Positions 36,082-45,593 of a DNA stretch of 64,000 nucleotides are shown here, piece after piece. Source of the DNA: an uncultured Bacteroidales bacterium (GTDB lineage: Bacteria > Bacteroidota > Bacteroidia > Bacteroidales > FEN-979). The DNA is taken from contig CAIRDP010000027.1 of the NCBI GenBank assembly GCA_903877385.1, positions 124,001 through 188,000 on the forward strand, read 5' to 3'. The translations under genes were made by a program, and so were the position numbers. Under the pieces are notes generated by a model, which did not search any database, was not told the DNA's origin, and saw nothing but the letters and a program-made list of their open reading frames with translations. Within the stretch, counting starts at the first letter, position 1. Each line of letters starts with the position of its first letter.

Positions 36082-38244
36082 ATGAAAAAATTGATATTGA
36101 TACTGTTTTGTTTTTTCAGCATTTCATTGTTTGCGCAAAAGCAGCAGGCCGATAAAAAATTCAAACTGTATGAATACAGTGAAGCAATACCACTTTACAG
36201 GCAATACCTCGAGAAATCTCCTGACGATTATGTGGCAGAAAAGAATCTCGCTTTATCCTACAATTACACAAATAACATAGCAGGCTCTATAGAAGTTTAC
36301 CAGTCACTGGTCAATCTAAAGCAGGCTGTTCCCGAGGACTGGTACGAACTTGTGCAATTGTTAAGGATAAACGGCAATATTGCTGATGCCAGGAACTACG
36401 CTCTGCAATACCAGCAGAAAAGCAAAGGGGAAAGAGCAGAGAACCTTATCCGGTCCATTGATATGTATGATGAACTGATGTCGGGCAAAGACAACTTTAT
36501 AGTGGTCAACAAAACAGCATCATACACCCAATCTGTCTTTGCCCCGGTGTATTATCTCGGAGGGCTGTTAGTAACAGCCGAGAACCCCGAAGGGGCTAAA
36601 AATGAATGGACCGGAAGGGGAGATACAAAACTGTTTGTTACCGATTTCAATTGCAGCAAGCTAAACCCGGTGGCGACCGAAATCATGTCGAAATACAATG
36701 ATGGACCTGCCACCATATCGAATGACGGAACAATAATGTACCTGACCACCATCAATAAAAAATCCATACTGGAGCAGGATGTTCACACCAGCAAACTGCA
36801 AATCTCCGCTGCCTTGCTCAAGGATGGCAAATGGTTGCCGTCGGATATATTCAAATTCAACAACGCCGGTTACAATGTTGCCCACCCGGCACTCAGGAAC
36901 GACGGAACCATGCTGGTGTTTTCGTCTGATAAACCGGGAGGAAAAGGCGGAATGGATTTATATTATTGCATCAAACTGCCCGACAATACCTGGTCCGAAC
37001 CGGTAAATATCTCAATATTAAACACTTCAGGCAATGAAATATTTCCGTCTTTTGATGCTGCAGGAAATCTGTACTTTTCGTCCAATGTTCTGCCAGGTCT
37101 TGGCGGACTGGACCTGTTCGTTTCCAAAACGGATGGTGACAATTTTTCTCCTCCTGTTAACCTTAAAGCGCCAATAAACTCCAGCTATGATGATTTTGCT
37201 ATTGCCACGAACAATAAGCTTGAAAGCGGTTTTATATCCACGAACAGGTTTGGAACCCCCGAAACGGATGATATCGCTTTCTTCTCCAGAAAAGAAATCA
37301 CTAAGCCTTTACTCAAAACCATAGTAAAAATCAATGTGCTGGATAAGTACACTTCCACTCCCCTGCCCTATGTTACCGTAACATTGAAAGACGATAAAAA
37401 TAATATTGTTTTCCAGGGGATGACCGATCCCAATGGCATACTGACTGCCGAAGAACTTCCAGCCGACAATTACAGGGTTCAGGGCATGCTTAATGAAGTA
37501 ACAACCACCATTGCAATGATAGGAAAAGAGGAATTTTCCAAAGAACTGATTGAGAAAACCATTTTACATAACGATCCACGGTTTACCTTATCGGGAATAG
37601 TTACAAATTCTCATAACGACCTGCCTGTTTCAGGGGTAAAAGTCAGTTGTGACAACACTGTTCTGAATAAAAAAAATTCGAAAATTACAGCTGCCGACGG
37701 TAAATTCTTCTTCCAGCTTGAACAGTCCAGTGATTTTAAAGTCGCAGGAGAACTGCAGGGCTGGTTAAGCAGTGAAGAAATATATGAAACGACCAAAGGA
37801 CTGGACCGGAGCAAGGACCTGTATGTAAAATTAAAACTGAGTATGCAGCAGCCGGCAGCCGGGGAAGTGATCAGGTTGGATAAAATCTATTACGACTACG
37901 ATAAAAGTGATATCCGGCCCAGGTCGGCCGAGGAGCTTGACAGGTTGGTCAAGCTTATGAACGATTTTCCCGATATGAAAATAGAATTATCATCGCATAC
38001 CGACAGTAGGGGCAGCAATGCCTACAATCAGAAGCTTTCACAGAGCAGGGCCAACTCGGCAGTGGCCTATATCCTTAGTAAAGGAATATCAGAAAGCCGT
38101 ATCACTGCAGTCGGATATGGCGAATCAAGGCTTGTCAACGGCTGTTCTGATGGTGTGAATTGTACCGAAGCACAGCATCAGGAAAACCGCAGGACTGAAT
38201 TTGAGATTATAAGCTGCCCATCCTGCCCGAAAATTGTAAAATAA
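36082..38244 (+). CDS. PorE-like OmpA protein (TPR, WD40-like, CRD, OmpA)
   Basis: A 720-residue outer-membrane-associated protein starting at ATG 36082, which yields the signal peptide LILILFCFFSISLFA; an earlier in-frame ATG overlaps the porP-like gene. The order is a TPR region (about 20-130), PD40/WD40-like propeller repeats (about 150-400, e.g. GTMLVFSSDKPGGKGGMDLYY), carboxypeptidase-regulatory-like beta-sandwiches (about 430-590) and a C-terminal OmpA domain with the peptidoglycan-binding HTDSRGSNAYNQKLSQSRA. This is the architecture of PorE, the T9SS component that ties the machine to peptidoglycan. Because such genes are present in several copies per genome, it may be a cargo-specific paralogue. 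Confidence 0.88.
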   Translation: MKKLILILFCFFSISLFAQKQQADKKFKLYEYSEAIPLYRQYLEKSPDDYVAEKNLALSYNYTNNIAGSIEVYQSLVNLKQAVPEDWYELVQLLRINGNIADARNYALQYQQKSKGERAENLIRSIDMYDELMSGKDNFIVVNKTASYTQSVFAPVYYLGGLLVTAENPEGAKNEWTGRGDTKLFVTDFNCSKLNPVATEIMSKYNDGPATISNDGTIMYLTTINKKSILEQDVHTSKLQISAALLKDGKWLPSDIFKFNNAGYNVAHPALRNDGTMLVFSSDKPGGKGGMDLYYCIKLPDNTWSEPVNISILNTSGNEIFPSFDAAGNLYFSSNVLPGLGGLDLFVSKTDGDNFSPPVNLKAPINSSYDDFAIATNNKLESGFISTNRFGTPETDDIAFFSRKEITKPLLKTIVKINVLDKYTSTPLPYVTVTLKDDKNNIVFQGMTDPNGILTAEELPADNYRVQGMLNEVTTTIAMIGKEEFSKELIEKTILHNDPRFTLSGIVTNSHNDLPVSGVKVSCDNTVLNKKNSKITAADGKFFFQLEQSSDFKVAGELQGWLSSEEIYETTKGLDRSKDLYVKLKLSMQQPAAGEVIRLDKIYYDYDKSDIRPRSAEELDRLVKLMNDFPDMKIELSSHTDSRGSNAYNQKLSQSRANSAVAYILSKGISESRITAVGYGESRLVNGCSDGVNCTEAQHQENRRTEFEIISCPSCPKIVK

Positions 38245-38256
38245 AGGCAAAGGCTC

Positions 38257-39537
38257 CTACCTGTTTTTAAATGCTTTTATGCCTGCAAACCTGGACTTAT
38301 CGCCCAGTTCTCTCTCGATCCGCATCAGCTGATTGAATTTCTCAATTCTTTCACCCCTGCAAGCGCTTCCTGTTTTCAGATGGCCTGCATTTACAGCAAC
38401 GGTAAGGTCTGCAATAAAACTGTCAGGGGTTTCGCCGCTCCTGTGCGAAACAAATGCGTTGTAATTATTTTTATAGGCAAGATCAATGGTTTCCAGTGTT
38501 TCTGTTACCGTCCCTATCTGGTTTAATTTAATCAGGATGGAATTGGCAACACCTTTGGCGATGCCTTCGGCCAGGATTTTCTTATTTGTGCAAAAAAGAT
38601 CATCTCCCACAATTTCAATTTTCTTTCCCAGTACGTTAGTGAGGTTGTGCCAGCCCTGCCAGTCATTTTCGGCTAAGCCGTCCTCAAGCAAAACAATGGG
38701 ATATTGATTTACCCAGTTTTCCCAGAGTTTCACCATTTCATCGCTTGAAATTGACTTTCCTGAACTCTTTGAAAATTTGTATTTGCCCTCATCCCACATT
38801 TCACTTGTGGCCGGATCGAGACAAATACTTACATCGGTTCCCGGTTTGTAACCGGCTTTAACAATTGCTTCAAGGATCACATCAACCGCTTCCTCATTTG
38901 ATTTCAGGTTTGGGGCAAACCCTCCTTCATCACCAACGCCGGTATTATAATTCTTCTTTTTCAATACCGTTTTAAGGGTATGAAATACTTCCACTCCCAT
39001 CCTTATCGATTCGGTGAATGAGGGTGCATTGTGGGGAGCAATCATGAATTCCTGGAAATCCACGTTATTGTCGGCATGGGCACCGCCGTTAATCACATTC
39101 ATGCAGGGGACCGGAAGAAGTTGTGCATTATCCCCACCCAGGTACCTGTACAAGGGAATCCCGGCGTTTTTTGCCATTGCCCTTGCATAAGCCATGGAAA
39201 CAGAAAGTATGGCATTCGCACCCAGTTTGGATTTATTCGCAGTTCCATCCAGGCCAATCATCAAATAGTCAAGTTCTTTCTGGCTTTCAAACGATTTTCC
39301 CTGGACCTCTTTTGCAATGATACTATTGACATTGCCAACAGCTTTCAAAACGCCTTTTCCCCCGTAACGGTTTTTGTCCCCGTCGCGCAATTCACAGGCT
39401 TCGCGTTCACCGGTTGAGGCGCCACTGGGTACCATGGAATGCCCGGTAATCCCGTTTTCAAGTTCGACGAAAGCTTCCACGGTTGGATTCCCACGGGAAT
39501 CCAGAATTTCAGATGCTGTAATTTTTTTTACTTTCAT
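38257..39537 (-). CDS. eno: Enolase
   Basis: A 426-residue glycolytic enzyme that converts 2-phosphoglycerate to phosphoenolpyruvate in the cytoplasm. It shows the opening [15 protein letters not shown], the magnesium and substrate loop [25 protein letters not shown] with its catalytic glutamate, [11 protein letters not shown] and [15 protein letters not shown]. Length is normal. It converges on the PorE-like gene with only 12 bases between stops. Its ATG is 95 bases from the antiporter gene stop, and I see no clear promoter motif in that gap. Confidence 0.97.
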   Translation of the reverse strand: MKVKKITASEILDSRGNPTVEAFVELENGITGHSMVPSGASTGEREACELRDGDKNRYGGKGVLKAVGNVNSIIAKEVQGKSFESQKELDYLMIGLDGTANKSKLGANAILSVSMAYARAMAKNAGIPLYRYLGGDNAQLLPVPCMNVINGGAHADNNVDFQEFMIAPHNAPSFTESIRMGVEVFHTLKTVLKKKNYNTGVGDEGGFAPNLKSNEEAVDVILEAIVKAGYKPGTDVSICLDPATSEMWDEGKYKFSKSSGKSISSDEMVKLWENWVNQYPIVLLEDGLAENDWQGWHNLTNVLGKKIEIVGDDLFCTNKKILAEGIAKGVANSILIKLNQIGTVTETLETIDLAYKNNYNAFVSHRSGETPDSFIADLTVAVNAGHLKTGSACRGERIEKFNQLMRIERELGDKSRFAGIKAFKNR

Positions 39538-39632
39538 AATGTTATCTTGTTATAGGTTTTTTCTGCGATTCAAAATTGTCGGAATAATAACGGCTTTTGC
39601 CGGTTTAAAGTATAGGATTCCATAGTAAGAAT

Positions 39633-40859
39633 TCATGTTGCGGGATTGCCGGTGGTTTCACTTCCTTTATCATCATTGTCGAGTTGCAGCATCTCCTCAT
39701 CGCTAAACGGGATCTTTAAAAGATGTTTCGGAAGGAAGGCAAAATTCGCAATTATTGTCGGAATAACCGCACTTCCGATGACTACAGCAACCAGGTAGGA
39801 ATATTGATCCTTACTGACGATCCCATGGGTGAGTCCGTACATTGCCGAAATAGTGCCAAATGTCAAACCGGTCGACATCAGCAAGGTATAGTACCATATT
39901 TCCTTACGGTCGCTCCTGAACCTGCTGATCACCGGGAACAAGCCTAAAATTTTCGAGAAGACCTTCGAACTGAACAGGATCAGTATCAATAATGGGGCTG
40001 CTATGATAGCCGGTATCGAAACCAGGGCGCCGGCGCGAAGAAAATAGAATGGAGTCAGAAACCCAACTGTAAGAGTCCTTAAACGCCTGATAAAATGATC
40101 ATCTTTGTTAATTGTGGTTGCCAGGACCATCCCTACTATGTAGGCTGGCAAAACAGCTTCACTGCCGGCCCAGAAAGACAGGGAGCCGAGAAAGAACAAA
40201 ACGAGCAATATCCATTTTGTCCTGATTGCAGCCGTTTTGAAAGCATACAGCTGCATCATCTTTCGCGTTATTGAAGGGAGGAAAATAAAAACCAGGATAC
40301 TGGCAGTAATGAAAATGATTGTTTTATAGGTAAACGGAGCAAAGATCAGGCCCAGGGCTATAACTGTTCCAAGGTCATTCACAAAGCAGGCTCCTAAAAT
40401 TCCTTTGCCAAACTCAGTTTTGTTAAACCCGTACTCAAGCATCACCGAGTAAACAACTGCCATTGAAGTGGTGGACAAGGCAATTCCTGCAAGGAGGCTG
40501 GCTCTGAATTCCCAGTGCAGGATATATTTCGCTGCTGCCGAGGCACCCAGGAAGGGCATGAGGAAACCAACTGCTCCAACGATGAAGACTTCTTTACGCT
40601 TTGCCTTAAGCACCGAAGGTTCCAGTTCAGCACCTGCAAGGAAAGTCAGTAGTATGGCTCCGGTGGAAGCGATAAATCTCAACCATTCCTCATTGGTTTT
40701 CAATACATCAGCTATAAAATAATGGGAACACACATATCCTGCCAGAGCCCCGACACAAATTTCTATGAGGGCCATGGATATCTTAAGTTTATTTGCAAGT
40801 ACCGTTGCCAGCACTGCCAGGAAAAGCCAGATGGTCGCAGTAAAAAAGATTTCAGTCAT
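39633..40859 (-). CDS. Cation:proton antiporter (CPA2 family)
   Basis: A 408-residue inner-membrane protein with about 11-12 transmembrane helices of the Na+(K+)/H+ exchanger type. The start TIWLFLAVLATVLANKLKISMALIEICVGALAG and the unwound-helix segment GACFVNDLGTVIALGL carry the acidic residues (ND) that bind the cation in this family; GAELEPSVLK is also typical. There is no cytoplasmic TrkA-N domain. It may control cytoplasmic pH or Na+/K+ levels; selectivity cannot be told. The gene begins 15 bases after the phospholipase-like gene stop, so they may be co-transcribed. Confidence 0.85.
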   Translation of the reverse strand: MTEIFFTATIWLFLAVLATVLANKLKISMALIEICVGALAGYVCSHYFIADVLKTNEEWLRFIASTGAILLTFLAGAELEPSVLKAKRKEVFIVGAVGFLMPFLGASAAAKYILHWEFRASLLAGIALSTTSMAVVYSVMLEYGFNKTEFGKGILGACFVNDLGTVIALGLIFAPFTYKTIIFITASILVFIFLPSITRKMMQLYAFKTAAIRTKWILLVLFFLGSLSFWAGSEAVLPAYIVGMVLATTINKDDHFIRRLRTLTVGFLTPFYFLRAGALVSIPAIIAAPLLILILFSSKVFSKILGLFPVISRFRSDRKEIWYYTLLMSTGLTFGTISAMYGLTHGIVSKDQYSYLVAVVIGSAVIPTIIANFAFLPKHLLKIPFSDEEMLQLDNDDKGSETTGNPAT

Positions 40860-40874
40860 AGTTCTGATGCTTGT

Positions 40875-42776
40875 TTATTTTCTTTTCTGTGCGAAATAGT
40901 ACCTCCAGTCAAAAGCGATCCTCAGGCCGAGGATCAAGGTTGTTTTGACCTTGGGCGCAGGTGTATCAACAGGAGAAATCACTGTAACCTTTCCGGGAAT
41001 GTCAAAGCCTCCATATATCTGTGCGACCAGGCTTGCCGTCTGGTTGGATGAGAATGAATGAAAAGGCCTGTATTCCACAATTGGGAATTCAAGTTGGGTT
41101 GTGCGCATTGAAATCATGACCTGGTCAGGTGTATTGTTCAGGGTGACGGGTATTATGAACCTGTCGGGGGCCCTGGTATTTCCGTATAAATAGACCCCGA
41201 CTTCCCGCCCAAGAATAAACTGAAATCTCCCGATTGAAGTCACCATTCCCGATTGCCAGGGAAGCAATCCGCCATTACCCGCAGCGATTATCATTTTGGT
41301 CATTGCTTTGGGTGCGAACAGGTATAGGATGGGGGCCACGATCAAAAGGTCGCCTGGGATAAGGTAGAAAGGCAGGCGAAGGCGCGCATAAAAGGCATCC
41401 CGGCTTGGGATAGCCGAGGAAATGCTCCCGAATTGCTTGAGGTCAGGGTCAGTCGCAAATTTCATCGATGAAGATCCGTCCTGTTTCCATCCCAGGTCAA
41501 GAAACACAAGCCCGTCACCGGCTTCATTCAAAACTCCTTCGAGACCAAGGCCAAGGCGGATCGACATTTCGAGACCTCCAACCGCACCGGTGGTATTCTG
41601 TTCCTTGTCAAAACCGCTGAAGACTGCAGATCCCGTAGCGGCGGCAGCCAGCCCGATAAACGGCCCGACTTCCGACCTGAAACGGGGAAGTTCGCCAATG
41701 CCCGCGGTAAGCCCGGGAACGGCCGTAGGCATAAAAACAGGGATAAGGAACCTGTCGATGGCCGTATCAACTTTCCTGGGAGGCAGGAAATTCATTTTTG
41801 AAATATTCAGGGTATCCGGACCTGAAAGCAGGTTCTCATCCGTAGCCAGGTGCACCGGGCTTCTTCCCCCGGCGGCATCCAGGAAATCCTGCAGGCTCTT
41901 AAGCACGTCATTAGCGGTTCTTTCAGCATCCGCAGGCCTCATAAAAGCATCTCCCATCAGGATGGTCCTTTCACCCGACCAGGTAGTCACTTCAAGTCCT
42001 TTCTCGTTATAATAATCATGTGTTCCCTTGCGCTGTGCGGCATTTCCCCAGGTTCCTGCCACATGGCCCGATGCAAACATATCCTCGAGAAAATGGAGTG
42101 CGAAAGCTTCATCGGCCAGGGCCGACATCATCAGGGACCGGCGTTCCTCCCCTCCCATGGTCCCTTCGGCAAACTTCTGGGCTTTAAGCAGCGCACTGGT
42201 ATGGAACCAGGCATATGTGCCCATGGCATTCATCTCGCATCCCCTGCTGCAACATTTATCAAAATACTGATCAGGTTTTGTATTGACATCCATGCGATAA
42301 AGCATGAAATGGACATTATTGGACCCGGCCCTGGTCACATAATCGGGATCGACCCTGAACAATTTCAGATCGGATTCCTTAAGCTTATTGATCCTTTCGC
42401 TCCTGTTCCGTGCATTTGCAATACCCGTTTTTAACTCCGCGGCCACATCGGCCACACCCAAAATCCATTCTGTTTCCAGTACTTCATAAAGAAGGTTTAC
42501 AGGGGAAGTGGAATGATCGCCCGAAATTGCCGGCCAGGAAGCAAAATCAATAAATTTGGGCTTTCTTGCATTTGAAGTATCAACCGTCGTGGCAAAAAGC
42601 CTTGATTCATGGCCTTTCCTTACCAGTGTCCAGAATTGTTCCAGCTCAGCACGCCGCGCAGGGTCAAGTTTTTGTATTGCAAGTGCGGTTATACCCCGGT
42701 GTTCAGGGTAAATCCAGGCATCGGCATTAGAAGCGAAGGCAGCAATTAACAAGGCAGTAATCAGGAGGTTTTTCAT
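40875..42776 (-). CDS. Zinc phospholipase C/S1-P1 nuclease-like protein with barrel-like C-terminus
   Basis: A 633-residue exported protein. The signal peptide ends ASNADA, leaving tryptophan as the first mature residue (DA|WIYPEHRG), the arrangement by which zinc phospholipases C and S1/P1 nucleases bind zinc through their amino terminus. Further metal ligands fit: H in PEHRG, D/H in ISGDHST, H in NNVHFML, H in AWFHTS, and the cluster ALHFLEDMFASGH near 225-237. Residues beyond about 310 are a glycine- and aromatic-rich beta region ending AFDWRYYF, as in outer-membrane barrels. Activity is inferred; phosphodiester hydrolysis at the outer membrane is the best guess. The fused barrel is unusual. 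Confidence 0.65.
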   Translation of the reverse strand: MKNLLITALLIAAFASNADAWIYPEHRGITALAIQKLDPARRAELEQFWTLVRKGHESRLFATTVDTSNARKPKFIDFASWPAISGDHSTSPVNLLYEVLETEWILGVADVAAELKTGIANARNRSERINKLKESDLKLFRVDPDYVTRAGSNNVHFMLYRMDVNTKPDQYFDKCCSRGCEMNAMGTYAWFHTSALLKAQKFAEGTMGGEERRSLMMSALADEAFALHFLEDMFASGHVAGTWGNAAQRKGTHDYYNEKGLEVTTWSGERTILMGDAFMRPADAERTANDVLKSLQDFLDAAGGRSPVHLATDENLLSGPDTLNISKMNFLPPRKVDTAIDRFLIPVFMPTAVPGLTAGIGELPRFRSEVGPFIGLAAAATGSAVFSGFDKEQNTTGAVGGLEMSIRLGLGLEGVLNEAGDGLVFLDLGWKQDGSSSMKFATDPDLKQFGSISSAIPSRDAFYARLRLPFYLIPGDLLIVAPILYLFAPKAMTKMIIAAGNGGLLPWQSGMVTSIGRFQFILGREVGVYLYGNTRAPDRFIIPVTLNNTPDQVMISMRTTQLEFPIVEYRPFHSFSSNQTASLVAQIYGGFDIPGKVTVISPVDTPAPKVKTTLILGLRIAFDWRYYFAQKRK

Positions 42777-42881
42777 AAGTGCTAATATAACGATGGTTTT
42801 ATGCAGATGTTAAAGATAGCGTATTAAGGCATAAGGGAAGCTCAGGCCGGGAATTTCAAATTCACAAAATGGGCTAAAAAC

Positions 42882-43478
42882 TCAGGGTGCCAGGCGCTCG
42901 ATAATCCAGCCGGACCTGCTTTTCCGGTATTGTATCCTGTCGTGCAACCTGTTGTCCCTTCCAGACCAGAATTCAAAGCGATCGGGAACCAGGATATAAC
43001 CTCCCCAGTTGCCGGGTCTTTGCGGAGATTTTTGCCCAAGGTCATTTGAGAATGCTGCATGCATGGCATCAAGGAAAAGCCTGTCGGGGATCACCGAGCT
43101 TTGAGGCGAGATGCAGGCGCTGATGCGGCTGCCCAGGGGGCGGGCATTAAAATATGCATCAGATATTTTCGCACTCACCTTCTTTATCTTACCCTCCACC
43201 CTCACCTGCCGGTACAATCCGTGCCAGTAAAACAACAAGGCCCCATAGGGATTTGAACCGAGATGCAGGGCTTTACGGCTTTGGTAATTTGTGAAAAAGT
43301 GAAACCCGCCAGCCTTTAAATCCCTGAACAACACCATCCTGACAGAAGGCCGCCCGTCTTCATCCGCAGTTGCCAGTGCCATAGCTTCAGGTTCATGTTC
43401 GAAGTTTTTCTCTGCTTCTTTAAACCATGACCTGAACTGATCCATAGGATCCTGCCTGAATTTAAAGGTTCCTGTCAT
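42882..43478 (-). CDS. pdxH: Pyridoxine 5'-phosphate oxidase
   Basis: A 198-residue FMN enzyme that oxidises pyridoxine or pyridoxamine 5'-phosphate to pyridoxal 5'-phosphate. The landmarks are QFRSWFKEA, RPSVRMVLFRDLKAGGFHFFTNY, the FMN-site YQSRKALHL, WHGLYRQVRVEG, ARPLGSRISACISPQS and the closing DRFEFWSGRDNRLHDRIQY. I chose ATG 43478, since the only start further upstream is a TTG at 43520 which would add 14 residues of weak character. The gene is divergent from the CDGSH gene, with a 115-base gap. Confidence 0.93.
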   Translation of the reverse strand: MTGTFKFRQDPMDQFRSWFKEAEKNFEHEPEAMALATADEDGRPSVRMVLFRDLKAGGFHFFTNYQSRKALHLGSNPYGALLFYWHGLYRQVRVEGKIKKVSAKISDAYFNARPLGSRISACISPQSSVIPDRLFLDAMHAAFSNDLGQKSPQRPGNWGGYILVPDRFEFWSGRDNRLHDRIQYRKSRSGWIIERLAP

Positions 43479-43563
43479 TTTTTCATTGCTTATTTTGACG
43501 TTTGTGGCTTTACTTTTCAAATTCTGTTGGTATTATAAAAATCAACCAAAAATAATTAATTCC

Positions 43564-43571
43564 TATCTTTA
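43564..43571 (+). promoter_or_regulatory. Weak -7-like element before CDGSH gene
   Basis: TATCTTTA differs from the TAnnTTTG consensus at one base and sits 22 bases before ATG 43594, in the pdxH/CDGSH intergenic gap. No -33 element is obvious. Confidence 0.3.
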
Positions 43572-43593
43572 CGCAAAGTTTTATATTCACGTG

Positions 43594-44085
43594 ATGACTA
43601 ATAAAATCACTAAATCAGAGCTTGCCGAAATTAAAGAAAAGAACAGAGGCAGCCGTTCATACACAAACGGGGAAGTCACGATATACTGGAGACCACATTT
43701 ATGCATTCATTCGGCAAATTGCCTGACTGGTTTGCCAAAAGTTTTTGATAATTCATCCCGGCCATGGATAAAACCACAGGAAGCATCGGGTAGAGATATT
43801 ATAAGGGTTGTCAACACCTGCCCCACAAGGGCTCTCACCTATCTGAAAAATTGTGCGAATGCGGCAGGAGATAAACCAAAACCTTCGTCTGACAAGACCA
43901 CTGCTGTAAAGGTTCAGATCATGAAAAACGGGCCAGCCCTGATCCGTGGTAATTTTTTCATCACCGACGGAACAGGCAATCTCATTGAATCCGACAATGA
44001 AGTTGCCTCAATCTGCCGTTGTGGTGGCTCAAAGAAGAAGCCTTTTTGCGACGGGACACATTTAAAGATCGGATTTACTGATTAA
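43594..44085 (+). CDS. Fused mono-cluster 4Fe-4S and CDGSH iron-sulfur protein
   Basis: A 163-residue cytoplasmic Fe-S protein starting at ATG 43594; the open frame extends upstream but that part is not protein-like. Residues about 25-90 are a divergent 4Fe-4S mono-cluster domain (cysteines C37, C43, C76 and C87 in WRPHLCIHSANC, NTCP and KNC), and residues about 105-160 are a CDGSH-type domain with C141, C143, C152 and H156 in CRCGGSKKKPFCDGTH, the three-cysteine-one-histidine 2Fe-2S ligand set. The same two domains are separate proteins in other bacteria. Electron transfer or Fe-S delivery is inferred. It lies 55 bases before the transhydrogenase genes. Confidence 0.92.
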   Translation: MTNKITKSELAEIKEKNRGSRSYTNGEVTIYWRPHLCIHSANCLTGLPKVFDNSSRPWIKPQEASGRDIIRVVNTCPTRALTYLKNCANAAGDKPKPSSDKTTAVKVQIMKNGPALIRGNFFITDGTGNLIESDNEVASICRCGGSKKKPFCDGTHLKIGFTD

Positions 44086-44140
44086 AAACTGCTCCTGCCT
44101 GAAAAAGGTCGGGGAATGAGCCTGAAAATAAATAAACCTT

Positions 44141-45265
44141 ATGATCATAGGATTACTGAAAGAAGAATTACCCGAAAGAAGGGTTGCCCTTTTACCTGAG
44201 GCGGTGAAAACGCTTACGGGGATGAATGTTAAGGTACTGGTTGAGAAGAATGCAGGCCTGAATGCCTTTGCCCCGGATACAGAATATGAGGCTGCGGGAG
44301 CTGGCATTCATTCAAAGGAAGAAGTGTTCGCATCGGCAAACTTCATTATCAAAATTCAGCCTCCCGATGCAAAAGAGCTCGGGCTGATGAAGGAGGGGCA
44401 GGTTTTCCTTGCTGTATTTAACCCCCTCGTCAATCATAGCCTGGTCAGGGAGCTTTGCGACAAGGGGATCACCAGTTTCAGTCTTGATATCCTGCCACGC
44501 ACATCACGAGCCCAGGCCATGGACATACTTTCATCTATGGCGACGGTTTCGGGGTACAAGGCTGTACTTACAGCAGCGAATAATCTTGCAAAATTTTTCC
44601 CCATGTTCATGACTGCGGCAGGTACTGTCACCCCGGCCAAGGTCCTGATACTGGGGGCAGGTGTAGCAGGACTCCAGGCACTGGCCACATCCCGCAAACT
44701 CGGCGCTGTGGTTGAAGTCTTTGATGTGCGTACCGCTGTTAAAGAAGAAGTCACCGGGCTTGGAGGGAAGTTCGTCGAGGTGGAAGGCGCCACAGACGAT
44801 AAAGCGGCAGGCGGGTATGCCGTTGAACAGACCGAGGACTTCAGGAAGAGGCAGGCACAGGCAATTCACGATCATGCCGTGAAATCCGATGCAGTGATCT
44901 GCACGGCCCAGATCCCAGGCAAGAAAGCCCCTCTTTTGCTGCGTAAGGAAACAGTTGAAGCAATGAAAGCCGGAGCCGTGATCATCGACCTGGCAGCTTC
45001 CACAGGAGGGAACTGCGAGCTCAGCAGGGATAATGAAACCATAACTCACAGGCAGGTAAAGATCATCGGCAACTCTGCGTTCCCTTCCGACATGCCATCA
45101 GATGCAAGCAAAATGTTTGGAAAGAATGTGATTAATTTCCTGAAACTTATGTTTACAGCCAAGGGGGAGTTCAGCCTGAACTGGAGCGATGACCTTGTTA
45201 AGGGGACCTGTGTAACCCACAATAAAGAAGTGCTGAATGAAAGAGTAAAATCAACAATCAATTAA
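44141..45265 (+). CDS. pntA: NAD(P) transhydrogenase alpha subunit, part 1
   Basis: The 374-residue NAD(H)-binding domain I of the proton-translocating transhydrogenase. It opens IIGLLKEELPERRVALLPE, has the Rossmann motif LILGAGVAGLQALATSRKLGA (quoted here in part: GAGVAGLQALATSRKLGA) near 170-187, and the acidic GAVVEVFDVR segment that receives the NAD ribose. The enzyme uses the proton gradient to reduce NADP+ with NADH at the inner membrane. In this organism the alpha chain is split: the membrane part is the next gene, ten bases on, and the beta chain follows. They make a three-gene operon. Confidence 0.95.
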   Translation: MIIGLLKEELPERRVALLPEAVKTLTGMNVKVLVEKNAGLNAFAPDTEYEAAGAGIHSKEEVFASANFIIKIQPPDAKELGLMKEGQVFLAVFNPLVNHSLVRELCDKGITSFSLDILPRTSRAQAMDILSSMATVSGYKAVLTAANNLAKFFPMFMTAAGTVTPAKVLILGAGVAGLQALATSRKLGAVVEVFDVRTAVKEEVTGLGGKFVEVEGATDDKAAGGYAVEQTEDFRKRQAQAIHDHAVKSDAVICTAQIPGKKAPLLLRKETVEAMKAGAVIIDLAASTGGNCELSRDNETITHRQVKIIGNSAFPSDMPSDASKMFGKNVINFLKLMFTAKGEFSLNWSDDLVKGTCVTHNKEVLNERVKSTIN

Positions 45266-45275
45266 TTTATCTCAT

Positions 45276-45587
45276 ATGAATAGTATCCTATTGTTTTTAT
45301 TGCAATACCGGGAAGCGATCTTTATTATCATCCTGTCTCTTTTCCTGGGGATTGAAGTCATCTCCCATGTGCCTTCGGTTCTTCATACGCCCCTGATGTC
45401 GGGAGCCAATGCCATCCATGGCGTGGTGATCATCGGGGCTATAATCGTAATGGGTCATGCACATGATGTACTGCCGATGATACTAGGGTTCCTGGCTGTT
45501 GTTCTTGGCACTCTCAATGTAGTTGGGGGTTTCGTCGTTACCGACCGTATGCTTGAGATGTTCAGGAAAAAGAAATCCAAAAAGTAA
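45276..45587 (+). CDS. NAD(P) transhydrogenase alpha subunit, part 2 (membrane)
   Basis: A 103-residue membrane protein equal to the C-terminal, membrane-spanning part of the E. coli PntA chain. It has three hydrophobic helices (about 14-34, 44-62 and 64-86) with the GIEVISHVPSVLHTPLMSGANAIHG stretch, quoted in part as VLHTPLMSGANAIHG, that is conserved in domain II. Split alpha chains of this kind are usual outside the enteric bacteria. It begins 10 bases after part 1 and stops six bases before the beta gene. Confidence 0.93.
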   Translation: MNSILLFLLQYREAIFIIILSLFLGIEVISHVPSVLHTPLMSGANAIHGVVIIGAIIVMGHAHDVLPMILGFLAVVLGTLNVVGGFVVTDRMLEMFRKKKSKK

Positions 45588-45593
45588 AGAACG

